Source of the DNA: Adiantum capillus-veneris
Lineage: Eukaryota; Streptophyta; Polypodiopsida; Polypodiales; Pteridaceae
Reading direction: 5' to 3'
Assembly (NCBI GenBank): GCA_014529385.2
Contig: CM043962.1
Coordinates: forward strand, 130,024,574 to 130,088,573
DNA length: 64,000 nt
Part shown: piece by piece, positions 25,860 to 36,763 of the stretch
How the letters are laid out: each line of letters begins with the position of its first letter
Position numbering within the stretch: the stretch's first letter is position 1
Translations under genes and position numbers: made by a program
Notes under the pieces: generated by a model
Told to the model about the DNA's origin: nothing
Database searches by the model: none
Seen by the model: only the letters and a program-made list of their open reading frames with translations

Positions 25860-26560
25860 ACACCAATGTATAGTGCCATATACACCTCAACAAAATGGTG
25901 TTGTTGAGTAGAAAAACAGATCGCTTACAGAGATGGCATGATGCATGGTCAAGAGTCAAGCTTTTCCACATTCAGTTTGTCTTGATGCCATCATGTGTGC
26001 TATCTATGTACTTAGCAAGTGTCCTACAAAATCTTTGAAATCTATGACTCCTTATGAAGCATGGCATGATCGAAAGTGAACTATTGGTCACATGCGTGGT
26101 TTTGGCTATTTGGCTTATGCTTTAGTGCCACAAACACAACACAGAAAATTGGATGATAAGGCTGTCAAATGCATTTTTGTTGGTTATAGTGATGAAAGAA
26201 AAGGTTATAGGTTGTACCGTCCACAAACAAAGTGTATCTTGGTTTCACAAGATGTTGTTTTTTTAGAAGATTCTATTTAGCCCTTGCTATCATGTACTAG
26301 AGATAGTAAAGCAAGCTCAAATGACATTTATGACAGTTTGTTGCCTCTTTTTAGTGGTGGAATTTTGAATGAGCAAATGTACAACCTATGGGGATTTCTC
26401 AAAATGTTACATATCAGCCTATTATTGATGCAGATATACACGTTGTACTTGATGTGGAAAGGGTTGAGAATGAGAAGGCTAGAGGTATGCCTAAATGACT
26501 GGCATATACTTTGTGTGACAATAAATTGGATGCACCTGATGTTGATCCTCTAGTTGAAGG
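25860..26560 (+). pseudogene. Copia pol fragment (integrase C-terminal half and linker)
   Basis: The plus-strand translation reads VPYTPQQNGVVE, SLTEMA, YVLSKCPTKSLKSMTPYEAW, then an open frame 26092-26278 with KCIFVGYSDERKGYRLY and SQDVVFLEDS. This is the end of Copia integrase, including the PQQNGVVE segment with the catalytic Glu. Beyond 26280 the pol linker is recognisable only weakly (ARGMPK, LAYTLCDNKLDAPDVDP). Stops interrupt it, there is no RT after it, and no LTR could be assigned. It begins about 115 bp from the edge of the chromovirus. Confidence 0.83.
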
Positions 26561-26899
26561 GTGACTTCCTCATTTGTCAAGCTTATATTAAATATTTGAC
26601 CATTAGCAAGGGCATAATAGCAAAGCCTTTCAGAGTGCAGAACTTCTTGGGGGCTTCATCTATGATGCATACATCAAGCATTGCTAGCACTTGCCAAAGG
26701 TTTTGATTTTGATTTATGGAATGGTTCTAGTATGTATGCATCATTTGTCACTGAGCGTTTAATTACAAATTCATCCTCTTATAGGCTCCCTTGTTATGAT
26801 GCTCCACGCATCCAAAGATGTGCTTTTGAGCTTACCCATGATAATTCCTTAGTGTGTGTGGTGGATTGGAAGTCTTCTACATGTGTTCTAGTAGCATCT
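26561..26899. other. No recognisable gene
   Basis: A short plus-strand frame at 26681-26905 matches nothing I know. It may be further Copia-derived sequence too decayed to read. Confidence 0.4.
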
Positions 26900-27125
26900 C
26901 TATAGGAATGATTTTGTAGACTGATTCGAGTGATGGAAATTGCAGCCTCAATCTTGGATGAATTTGAGTTGGTGTAATAAATGGCCTTCCCAAGGTGATA
27001 TCGTGCATGGGCTTTTTACAAAAATCTACTACAAAAAACAAGTACTTATATTCTATTTTGTACACTACTCTTTCTAGTAGGCCAAGTGGTTGCTTGATGT
27101 AACCATCAATCAACTGTAACTTCAT
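26900..27125 (-). pseudogene. Gypsy-type protease fragment
   Basis: The minus-strand frame contains LQLIDGYIKQPLGLLERV, YLFFVVDF and ITLGRPFITP. The xGYIKxPLG...DF...LGRPF pattern is that of the aspartic protease C-terminal half in Athila/Tat-like gypsy elements. The catalytic DSG portion is not present, and neither gag nor RT adjoins it. It is a small orphan fragment. Confidence 0.55.
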
Positions 27126-28861
27126 TCTAGTTTTTTGGATGGCTGGTTTAACCCATTCATTAGGAAAATTTTAAACTCATTTTTGGGCCTTTTAAGAGTG
27201 CCACATCATCAAAGTTGTACAAAAGAAAGCAACCCGGTAGACCCCTCTAAATATTGCTTAGAACCCCATGATATGACCTATCATTGGAAAGTTCTTGAAA
27301 AATGGATTCTAAAGAGCCAAGGTCCGAAAAATTTGGATGACTTCTATGAAAGTTATGCCATTTTTTTTCAATCAGCCAGGTTTTGTTACCATTACGGTAA
27401 TCTAAAATCACCTTTTTCTAGATCTACATGAAGGCAATGTCCGATACATGCATGCTATATATCAATAGATAGCATTTGAAGAGTAGATTTTAAATATCCA
27501 ACCTCCGACAAGTTTGGATCTTATTTGCAAAAAATTTACCGATCCCCACTTTTTGAAAGCTATGCCACATCAACAATTCTTACAAGGCCCATTTTTGAGT
27601 CCAAACTTTTCCTAATGGCTCCAAAACTTATTTGTTTGCAATCACTACTCCTACGCAACTATCTAGGATGGCTAGTGTCTTTAATCCGTTATGCTCAAAA
27701 TTGTGAGATCCCCAACCTACCTAAACCAAGATCGGGATGGGGTCCTTGATAGGTCTCTAGGCCTTATAAAAATCAGAATCTCTAAACAAGGAAAATCCAA
27801 GGAAGAATCCTTTGCCATTGACAATGGCTTGGGTGTATAGCCTTAGAAGAAGACCTAGTCCTGTCTCGCAGCGGAAACGGGACAATATATTAACAATCCC
27901 AAAAGTCTTTCAGCCCTATAACTTCCACATATTGGGCTAAGGTATCCTCAACCAACGCTTTTTTACCCCTAACATATGTGAGGGCACAGCCACTGGTGGA
28001 CCCCTCTTCCAAGTGAAGAAGTTTTCTATGTTTTTAATGCGCAGGGATAGATAGTTACGTGACTAATCAGGTCCACCCGTCCATGATTGACAACCTTAGT
28101 CAATCCCCACTTACCACCCCGCACTCACACATGATTCTTTTGTTTTCTAATTACTATCACATTTTTTTAACATTTAAAATAATGGTTTCTTTTAACTTTT
28201 CATCATAGTGATTTCCTTCAATCAAATATTAAAGACAACATTGAAAGCATTCTTTTAGAAAACAAACATCTTTAAACTTAAGACATGGTACTGTCAATCA
28301 AAACATTGTCCATAATAACCATGACCAAAACATTGTCCATAATAACCATGACCAGTACTCTTCTTGTCTCAAGACCACCTAAGGGTGAAAAAAACGGCAC
28401 CCATTCCTTGTTCACAATCCGGAGTGGATAAACCCCCACCCAAGGTTCCGGGTGCCCATACACCAAACCAGTTACCCATACAACCGGGCAGCTTCCCTAT
28501 GATAAAAAATGGTATCCTAACTTATGTAGAAACATCAAGACATGACATAGATAGAAACTCAACTTTCATGGGAGTAACCGACTTCTCTGTGGTTGGCTGA
28601 AAAGCCAATCATTATCATCAATTCATACCAAGGAGTCGGAGGTGTCTTGAGCAAGCTGTCTTAAGGATGATCAAGCATACCTTTCTTAATTTAACCAGTT
28701 TTAACCAAAACAATTATTTCCTAATTATAAACAATACACGTTGGTTTCCTGGAAGTTACCTTCCGTTTTTGGCCAATTACTCCTTTTCTGATTCTTAATC
28801 ACTTTTTACGTAACAATGTTAACTTATAAAAGAACTTAAACTATTTAAAGACTTAATTGAA
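27126..28861. other. No gene recognised; one short tandem duplication
   Basis: Short frames on both strands match nothing known. A roughly 27-bp word, AAAACATTGTCCATAATAACC plus ATGACC, is repeated twice in tandem at about 28301-28353. Otherwise the stretch is plain, A/T-rich towards the right. Confidence 0.45.
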
Positions 28862-29037
28862 TAATGGGAACCCCCCTGGGACTGATCAGCCATCTGCTGC
28901 TGCGCTAGCGCCTAAAGACTCTCTGCTGTAGGCTTACTAATAGGCCCGACTTCATCTTCGTGTGACGCTCTAGTTCTTTTTAGAGCTCTGCCCTCATCAT
29001 CAGATGTAGGATTAGCTATGGTCCTTTTAGGTGCCAT
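28862..29037 (-). pseudogene. Probable gag N-terminus of a gypsy element
   Basis: The minus-strand ATG at 29037-29035 opens MAPKRTIANPTSDDEG and RALKRTRASHEDEVG, then meets a stop and continues LAQQQMADQSQGG. A basic, disordered start of this kind is common in gypsy gag proteins of the Tat/Athila group, but the conserved capsid domain is not seen. The satellite and LTR-like segment to the right would be its leader and promoter. Confidence 0.4.
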
Positions 29038-29419
29038 AACTTCTTATTCCTTATAAAAAGGACGTCTAATAATTAGGTAAATTATCTGAAAGCTAGACTT
29101 AACCTTTGTATCCAATTTTACCCAAATCTAGGTTAAATTTATAGTCTTAATTGATAAATTCTTGACCTAGTAATTTCTTATTTATCTATATAGGCATGAT
29201 AACTTTTTCAAAGCTTCCCTAAGGGTTTTCTAAGCTTTTCTAATTTAATTATAATTTTCTTTATCTTTTTCCTAATTTTCCCATCGAATTTTAAACTTGG
29301 AATCTTCTTAATTTGAGCTTAGTATTTATTCTGTTTATTTTATCTTAAAGATCTCATTTTATCAATGTTATATCACTGGTTTACACTTATTGTAATTTTC
29401 CTAGAAACTTTTGATCGCA

Positions 29420-30900
29420 AAGTCTATTTATTTTTATTAATCTTGTGCTAAAAATAGGACTTTTGGTCAATTATAACTTTCTAAAATGACTAATTAACGA
29501 GGATATATTTATCACAAGTAGATAAAGATGTTTTTTACCTCTAGTAATTATCTTTTAATTTTTCAACTCAATTATCTAATTTCCATCTTTAATTTTTAGC
29601 TAAAACTAGTATAATTTTACTTAGATAAATATCTATATTAATTTTCTAACCTTGATATAATTATCATGGCCTTCCTATCATATAATCTAATTCTAATAGA
29701 TAGCATGTAATCATATCACATGATTTACTAATTTCCCCCTTTATTTTTTGTCTAAAATTAGAATAATTTGACTCAAATAAATATCTATACTAATTTTCTA
29801 ACCTTGAAATAATTATCAAGGCCTTTCTATCAGGTATTCTAACTCTGATAAATAGCATGTAATCATATAACATGATTTACTAATTTCCCCCTTTAATTTT
29901 TCCTTTAAAATAGTGTTTTTCTACTATGATAATTATGTAAACTAATTATCTATAGTTAATCTAACTATCACGGGTTTTTTAGGACGTGATTTGCCACTGA
30001 AAATTATCTTAAAGCATTTTGAATCAATTTACTATTTTCTCCCTTTTAATTTTCCCTAAAAATAGTGTAATTTTGCTAAGATAATTAGATAAAGTAATTA
30101 TCTGAGGTTAATATAATTATCACAGGTTTTTAAGATGTGATTAACCTTTGATAATTATCTCAAAGTATTTTCAATTAATTTACTTTTTTCTCCCTTTTAA
30201 TTTGTCCTACAAATAGTGTAATTCTGCTAAGACAATTAGACAAACTAATTATCTGAAGTTAATATAATTATCATGGGTTTCCTAAGATGTGATTAACCTT
30301 TCATAATTATCTTGAAGCATTTTGAATCAATTTGCTAATTTCCCCTTTTTAATTTGTCCTAAAAATAGAGTAATTCGGCTAAGATAATTAGTTAATCTAG
30401 TTACCTGATGTTAACATAACTATCACGAGTTTTCTAAGATGTAGTTAACCTCTAATAATTATCTTGAAGCATTTTGAATCAATTTGTTAATTTCCTCCTT
30501 TTAATTTGTCCTAAAAATAGAGTAATTCTACTAAAGTAATTAGGTAAATTAATTATCAGAGATTAACATAATTATCACAATTTCCCTAACATTTAATTAA
30601 CGTTTGATAATTATCTTGAGGCATTTTGAATCAATTTGCTATTTTCCCCCTTCTAATTTGTCAAAAACACATTGTAATTTTACTAAATTAATTATGAAAA
30701 ATACTCAAAAAATTATAAGATAATTTTCCTAGACTAATGAAAGTCTAACACAGCTCTGATAATTATCTCAACTTAATCTAAACTTAATTAGTTGAATTCC
30801 CATTAATTTATGGTTAAAAATGGATAATTCCAACCCTAATATGATATAATAATTAATTAGCTCAGTATTCCTAAGCTTAATCACTATAATCAGCAGAGAA
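29420..30900. repeat. AT-rich satellite, 152-bp unit, about nine to ten copies
   Basis: The word GAATCAATTT plus the following TTTCCCCCTTTTAATTTGTCC recurs at regular spacing: 30021, about 30170, 30323, 30476 and 30628 (149-153 bp apart). Related forms of the CTAATTTCC(C/A) word occur at 29577, 29729 and 29881. Each unit also has AATTATCTTGAAGCATTTT and a GTTAATATAATTATCAC step. Copies are more alike in the right half than the left. Confidence 0.9.
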
Positions 30901-31019
30901 TAATTAATTAAGAGAGGATTTTTTAGTATATATAGGATTAATCTTTAATTTATTAAGAAAATAGGTTAATCTAGCTTTGCTAATTAAGAAGGATTAGGCT
31001 AATTATCGTTTAATTTAAT

Positions 31020-31613
31020 AAACTAGAGCTTGATCTCTAGTGATTTCTATGTAGCGGGCTCTCTACATGAGAGAGAGTGTGTCAAGGCTCCGAGTCTGTT
31101 TAATTGTGAAGCAAGGGTCATATTTATAGGTTTCTGGGCACTCACAAGCTGGAAAATGGCAGTAACTTGCATCCCAAGCAGCCCTACAGGTCAGAAATCG
31201 CCCCCTGTTGCTAAATCTAGTCTAGGAGAGTTCATCATTACCCCACACAGCTCCCCTAGATACACAGAATCGAATTTCTACTAGTTTGCTGACTTTTTAA
31301 TGATTAATTTTGGAAATATCTGCAATTTCTAGAACCTTAGGATAAAAAGTCTTTAGCAATAATAATTACTGAAACCATTCAATTTCACTTAACTAATTAA
31401 ATTCATAGTGTAACCTTTCAGAGCCCGTAACTTTTCCAAATTTTATCGGAATTTTGTTCTGAAAATTCCTAGCCCAGAGTTTGTTGTGCTTAAGATTCCA
31501 AAAATACCAATATTTGCCACGGTCGGACAATTCTACATTGCTTTTTCAATAATCATATCAATTTGATTAAGCTTTATACAATCTTTAAGGTTTCAGAAAC
31601 TGGAAACCTTACA
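31020..31613 (-). repeat. Putative LTR with TATA box
   Basis: The right edge CTTACA at 31608-31613 gives a minus-strand start TGTAAGGTTTCC. A strong TATA sequence, CCTATAAATATGACCC, reads leftwards at about 31111-31127. The left edge is unclear and no second copy is in the window. Gag-like sequence lies 2 kb downstream. Confidence 0.4.
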
Positions 31614-32260
31614 AAAATGGATGGTAGTGTTACCATCCTTCCCTTTCACCTACCTTGTCTGCAAGAATGGGTGTGATACTTTTTGTTTTGTTGCTCTCTT
31701 CCAATCCTTTTGAAAGGGATGATTCGTCACATTCTTTTCCCATTTTCTTTAGGCATCTCCCACTTCTTTTCATAACTTGGTGTGACTTTTAGCAGGTCTA
31801 TGAGTGAAAGAGTGCCCTTGACAGGGATCCTATGAGGGCTCGTGCTACCTCTACCAAAAATTTTCACATCTTAAACCTCCTTCTCTTGAGAATGGGATCC
31901 GTGTAGAATCTCCATTGCTCATCATTGGTTTTTATGTTACAGTGGCATCCTTAGCTAGAGGGGTTGCTTGTTTCTCTTCTTGAGTTGGTGGATTTTTAGG
32001 AGTCTTTTGAGCATTTGTAACCACTCCATTTTCTCTTTGTGTTTGGGATTTCCTTCGATCTTTTTAGGATCTCCACCATGAGCTACTATAGCTTCTAGCT
32101 TTCTTGCTCGAGTTACTACCCAGCTCTTTCTTGTTTTTGCTTTTGTTTTTTAGGTTCTTTTATAACCCATTCTTACATTAATATGTTTATGGGCATGATG
32201 AATTTGCTTTTAGAAGTGTTAGGAAGTGGTATGACCTTGACCATATTCATAGTGGTCCTC
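31614..32260. other. No gene recognised
   Basis: T-rich on the plus strand with no continuous frame. It may belong to the decayed gag-like element to its right, read leftwards, but nothing can be aligned. Confidence 0.4.
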
Positions 32261-32269
32261 CTTAATTGT

Positions 32270-32970
32270 TAGGGTAGTTTGGGTAGTCTGTGAATACATA
32301 TTTGGTTCTACAGTCTAGAAAGTAGCCTTGAGAAACTGAATTTTTTATAGGACAATCTCTTGCTAAGTGATTTCCTTGACACCTGAAGCATGACCCTATT
32401 TGTTCTTGCATTGGAGGTGTAGGTCTCTCTCTCTCATTTCTTGTGTTTCTCCTCCTCTTTTTATGAACATTGAAGTTCTCTAATCCTTTAAATCATAGTT
32501 GGAGGTAGATATAGGTGCGGGTTATATTGGCCAATGTTCTAGAGAAAGTTTTTCATAGGTATTTGGATCCTTCTCATAATACGACATTGTTGGCAGTATG
32601 GCACTCTCGTTGATTTTTGAAGGTTGGACAAATTGTACCATTGTAGATGAAGTGTCTAGTAATGGTGGCTATTGCCCCAATATTGGTTGAGCTTTCTCCA
32701 TCCAAGTTGGCATGTGCCTATCTTGGGCTACATCTTGTAGGTAGTGCTTGCTGGGCCATTATTCCTTGAGGGAATTTTGGATTATAAAAGTATTTTTTTG
32801 TGTCATGGTTCCCCCACTTGTTCTCATAGGTGCACCACTTGCTAACTATTGGTTGAGGAAGTTTACCTTGATTTGGTAAAGAAGGACACTAGGAGGTAGA
32901 GTGCTCTCCTCTGCACATTCTACATCTATAAGATCTCAAATGACCTTCTCTTGGAGCTTGTGGTTGTGCT
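32270..32970 (-). pseudogene. Decayed gag-like frame with two Cys/His clusters
   Basis: The minus-strand translation contains SYRCRMCRGEHSTS-x-CPS, then VSKWCTYENKWGNHDTKK, and about 190 residues later EQIGSCFRCQGNHLARDCP. The first is CX2CX3HX4C-like, the middle a Trp-Cys/His cluster, the last CX2CX3HX4C, one residue shorter than the canonical retroviral knuckle. Such a series is typical of nucleic-acid-binding gag tails. Stops and frame changes interrupt it. Neither protease nor RT follows on the left. I cannot name the lineage. Confidence 0.5.
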
Positions 32971-33094
32971 TTGAGAACTTGGTTCATCTTCCTTCTCATA
33001 ATTTTGGCTAATGTCTTTGCATCTAGAGATTGATTCTATAATGGAAATGGAAATATATTTATTTATTGTACCTGGTAAGTGGAAAAAGCATAAA

Positions 33095-33330
33095 CGATCA
33101 AGGACTATACAAAAGGATAATATATTTATCAATATTTTATTATTAAAGTGGTCTTTATCAGCTACGATCACTATACGTCCACGCAGACAATCTTTAATCA
33201 TTTTGAGCATTCAAAAATCTAGAAATAAATATGTGTAAGAGGAAATTCTCACTCTTGCACGGGGGAGATTGCACCCAGTCTCTATGACTTTTCTCTCCTC
33301 TCCTCTCTCGTCATGCCTATGTAGCCCTTC
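33095..33330. repeat. Direct repeat, copy 1
   Basis: It shares with 35200-35435 an ordered series of words: CAAAAGGATA, TTTATnAATATTTT, AATCATTTTGA, AAATAAATATGTG, and CTCACTCTTGCACGGGGG plus AGATTGCACC. The copies are diverged and about 2.1 kb apart. They could be LTR remains or two pieces of one family. Confidence 0.75.
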
Positions 33331-33349
33331 GCTCCAAGAGGTACTTACA

Positions 33350-34580
33350 TGTTCTCTCTCTCTCTCTCTCTCATCACGTATGTGCAAGGATGGTTCATCA
33401 AGTATGCAAATCTATTTATTTATGGCTTGTTGTATATATTTTTTCGTATTTTGCAAGCACACTTCACTTTTTGGCTATAGTAGTGGCATTATAGCCTAGA
33501 TTTATGTTCCTATCAATACAAGTACAACTATGGACTGATCTAAGAGCTACAACTATGTCATTGTCATCAAAGTTGTCATCTTTTTCTCACTTTTTCTTGT
33601 TCGCATGGCATATAAATTATTTGAAGGTGTACTTAACAAAAGCCTCTAGCATGCGTAAAGTCTATGTATTTTGTGTCAAAAAGGATGCATGATCCAAATG
33701 TTATGACTATTGAATCAAGTTTTCAATGAAGCATAGATTGTCTCCTTGTATTATGCATAGTTAACATGCCCATATAAACAATAATCTACATGCTTCACCC
33801 CAATTTATGACAAGAAGAAGAAGCTTTGAGCTTTAGTATAGCCTAATAATTCAAGAGTAAAAGAAAAAAGAATATTCATTTATTTGCTCAAATTGAAGAA
33901 GTTTGGAGGATAGGTATAGAGAAGTAGAGAAAGAATTAGGGATAATGTGAGTTCTACAGTTTTTAATCTTTTTTAATCCAATTTTCTACTTTAAATGACA
34001 TTAACCAAATGATGATTTTGTTGCCGACCTTGCATATTTTTTGCAAACGTCACTCATTCAAGTTTTCTTTGATGAGTTACCTCTTTTATTGACCCAAATG
34101 CCATATATATAATGTACTCTCTATTCTGTTCTTTTTTTAAGGTCTCCATATTATGAAACATCTCTTACAATATCGTCTTATACAAAAATCCTCTAGTTTA
34201 CTATACACATTTCATAAATGGTCGCTTTAATTATTCCCTTGTAAGTTATTCTCTTTGCAAATATATCTAAATGGCTACACTCAAGTAGTTTTGCAAAAAC
34301 AAAGAATATTGTTGACCACTTTTGAAAGACATTTCTCTTTTACTTATCTACATTGTGTTATAAGTTGTAAAATCAATTATCTCTAATGTCATGGCTTGTA
34401 CTTACATTGAATGGAACTTCTACTGAGATAATTTGTCATGAAACTATACAACCATTCAGATGAGCTCATGTGATTTGGGATGATCACCAACGTTTTTACA
34501 TGCTTTGCTACTCCAACCTTCTCCAATTTGGTATCAAACAGGTAATAAATGTTTTGTCTTTTATGCCTTGTCTAGTACAT
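33350..34580. other. No gene recognised
   Basis: A short CT run at about 33354-33372, then A/T-rich sequence with only short frames on either strand. No family could be assigned. Confidence 0.45.
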
Positions 34581-34589
34581 TGGTCACGT

Positions 34590-34860
34590 GCACACAAATT
34601 CACCAATTTAGGCATTGTGTACATATTGGTTGATTTAGGCAACACCAATTAATCATGTAGAATTTCTGATTTAGACAATACGAGTGCAGATTCGTCGATT
34701 TAGGCAACACACCAACAAACTACAAAACTCATTACTTTAATCAATATTAAGTGCATATTCACCGATTTAGGTAGCACAAGTGCATATTCATAGATCTAGG
34801 CAGCATGCTCATTGTTGTCGATTGACATTTGTCAATCTAGGCAACACCAATCACAAAATC
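34590..34860. repeat. Degenerate minisatellite, GATTTAGGCAACAC core
   Basis: The core recurs at about 34602, 34632, 34669, 34699, 34761, 34791 and 34830 at uneven spacing of 30-60 bp, often preceded by CATATTCACC or similar. Confidence 0.7.
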
Positions 34861-35199
34861 ATGTTGTAGTGGTTGATGACCAGTATCCTTAGTATGATTT
34901 TCTTACCCGGGTATATAATGGAAGTAATTTTGGATTTGAAATTGGACTTGAATTTGGATTTGGTTTATGATCATACAATATTCGGAGTGTATATTGAATT
35001 GAATTTGGAATTAATAGAACTTGATTGTGAAATATGAGTGTGACCAATGATATAATGATCCATAAGTATATGACATATACTGCTTATGCTCATGGTATGG
35101 GAGAATAGAATATACAATATGTGTATGACAACAGGCATAAGAAAATTCATTTGTTTAAATTTTTTGTAATGAAGAGGTGGCAAAATAATAAGGGGTCAC

Positions 35200-35435
35200 A
35201 AAACTATGCAAAAGGATAGTAAATTTATGAATATTTTCTTATCAAAGTGCTCTTTACAAGCTATGGTCATTGTACTTTCGGACAAACAATTTGTAATCAT
35301 TTTGATCATTCAAGAAATAAATATGTGCAAGAGAAAAATACTCACTCTTGCACGGGGGGAGATTGCACCTAGTATTTATGTCCATTATCTTTCCTCTCCA
35401 CTCTCCTCTCTTGTTGTGTCTGTTGATTTAGGAGT
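35200..35435. repeat. Direct repeat, copy 2
   Basis: The partner of 33095-33330. It lies just left of the conserved end of the LTR at 35510-35625, so it may have been inserted into or recombined with that LTR. Confidence 0.75.
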
Positions 35436-35509
35436 TCTCCTACAAAGAATGAGACTAATATCACTTGTGTAGGCAGTTTACTAGCCGGGCATTGTAAGAT
35501 GTACTCCTG

Positions 35510-35625
35510 GATGTAAAAAATGTGTAGTTCCAATCTTCACTGCTTCTTTGTATTCATCCTCAATGTCCATTTATACGTCTTCGATCTTTAGCAACTTTTG
35601 TTAACTGACGTCGGCTCAATTAACA
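35510..35625 (-). repeat. Conserved start of E's 3' LTR (partial)
   Basis: On the minus strand it opens TGTTAATTGAGCCGACGTC, carries GACGTATAAATGG and then AATACAAAGAAGCAGTGAAG. It matches the start of the 5' LTR (50930-50880 plus 45403-45338) with perhaps 15% differences. Further left the similarity ends. Confidence 0.8.
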
Positions 35626-35637
35626 TTCCCCCCTTTT
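35626..35637 (-). promoter_or_regulatory. Polypurine tract of element E
   Basis: The minus-strand reading AAAAGGGGGGAA is directly followed by TGTTAATTGAG, the LTR start. Confidence 0.8.
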
Positions 35638-35639
35638 GA

Positions 35640-36760
35640 TTTTAGTGCCCGTCCTTGAGCACTCTTGAAAAGTGCCCATGGAGGTTGTGGAAGGTTTTTG
35701 ATTGGTTGTTGATGGACTGATCATTTTTATTTGTCATTGGATTTGTTGATGAGGTTCAATTTGTTGCAGCATATTGATGATCTGAATTTGTCTGATATGA
35801 AAGATGATGTTACATTTGTTCGTTGTAATAGCATAACAATGAGGTTGCTATTTATTTATGAAAATTATGTACAAGGGAAGTAGAATGATTAGGGTCTAAT
35901 ACCTGGATGACCAAAGGAATCTAGTGGAAAAAAAGTGTCTTTGGGATACATGCATTATTGAAGTACTTATTAGCATGGGAAATATTAATAAAGTACTCAA
36001 GGAATTATTTGTTGATAGATATGGAATTAAAAAGGCATCAAAATTGAGAGGGTAGCCTAATGGTACATTGGTTTGACTGTTGTAGTCCACTCAAGGTGCA
36101 TAGGTGGAAGCAAAAAAGAGTGTTTAATCCAATGTTGGGACATCCTATATGCATACACAAAAATGCTTGGTAAACAATATGCTGTGCAAGAAATATTTTG
36201 AGGGGTTCTTCGAAAAGATGGTGTAGCTATAAAATCATATGACATGGCTTTGCAAGCTGACACCCCTTTAAGAATGGTTTTTGTTGTCAAGGATATGTGC
36301 TCTCATGTTACTATGCACTGTGCATGAGTGCTGGACTCTGCAACACTCCACCATGATTAAGTTAATAGACTTCAACTCTTATGCTCATCTCCTATAGCAT
36401 GAGCAACACAACTTATATATGCTCAACTCTTTCAGCTTGAGCATAAGCCTAATAACTACGACTTTTAGAACAAAGTTTATTACGACTTGAAGCGTTGGGA
36501 CTAATGCTTTGCTTATTTTATGGCTCGACAGCCCAACTCTGACTATGTCAAAGAGTGTTTTTGGCACTCTAGCGACTTGACTTTTTACATTCTTGTGCTT
36601 ACTACAAACATTTGTTCAGGTAAAAGTAAGCTTGAATTCTCAAAAAGAGGATTAGTGAAGGACTAAGTTGGCATTGAAGGTTTCTTTTGATATACCTATT
36701 TTATCTTCTTTGAATTTGCATTCACGTTGGTTTGCTTGTCCTTCTTTGACTATAAAGACT
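35640..36760. other. Interior of E left of its ORFs; no gene recognised
   Basis: Short frames only. In an autonomous element the pol region would be expected near here, on the minus strand between gag and the polypurine tract. None of the RT, RNase H or integrase motifs is seen. Confidence 0.5.
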
Positions 36761-36763
36761 CCA

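Noticed and set aside
29420-30900. CRISPR-like regular repeat
   Set aside because: The whole 152-bp unit is repeated, with no unique spacers; it is a satellite in a plant genome.
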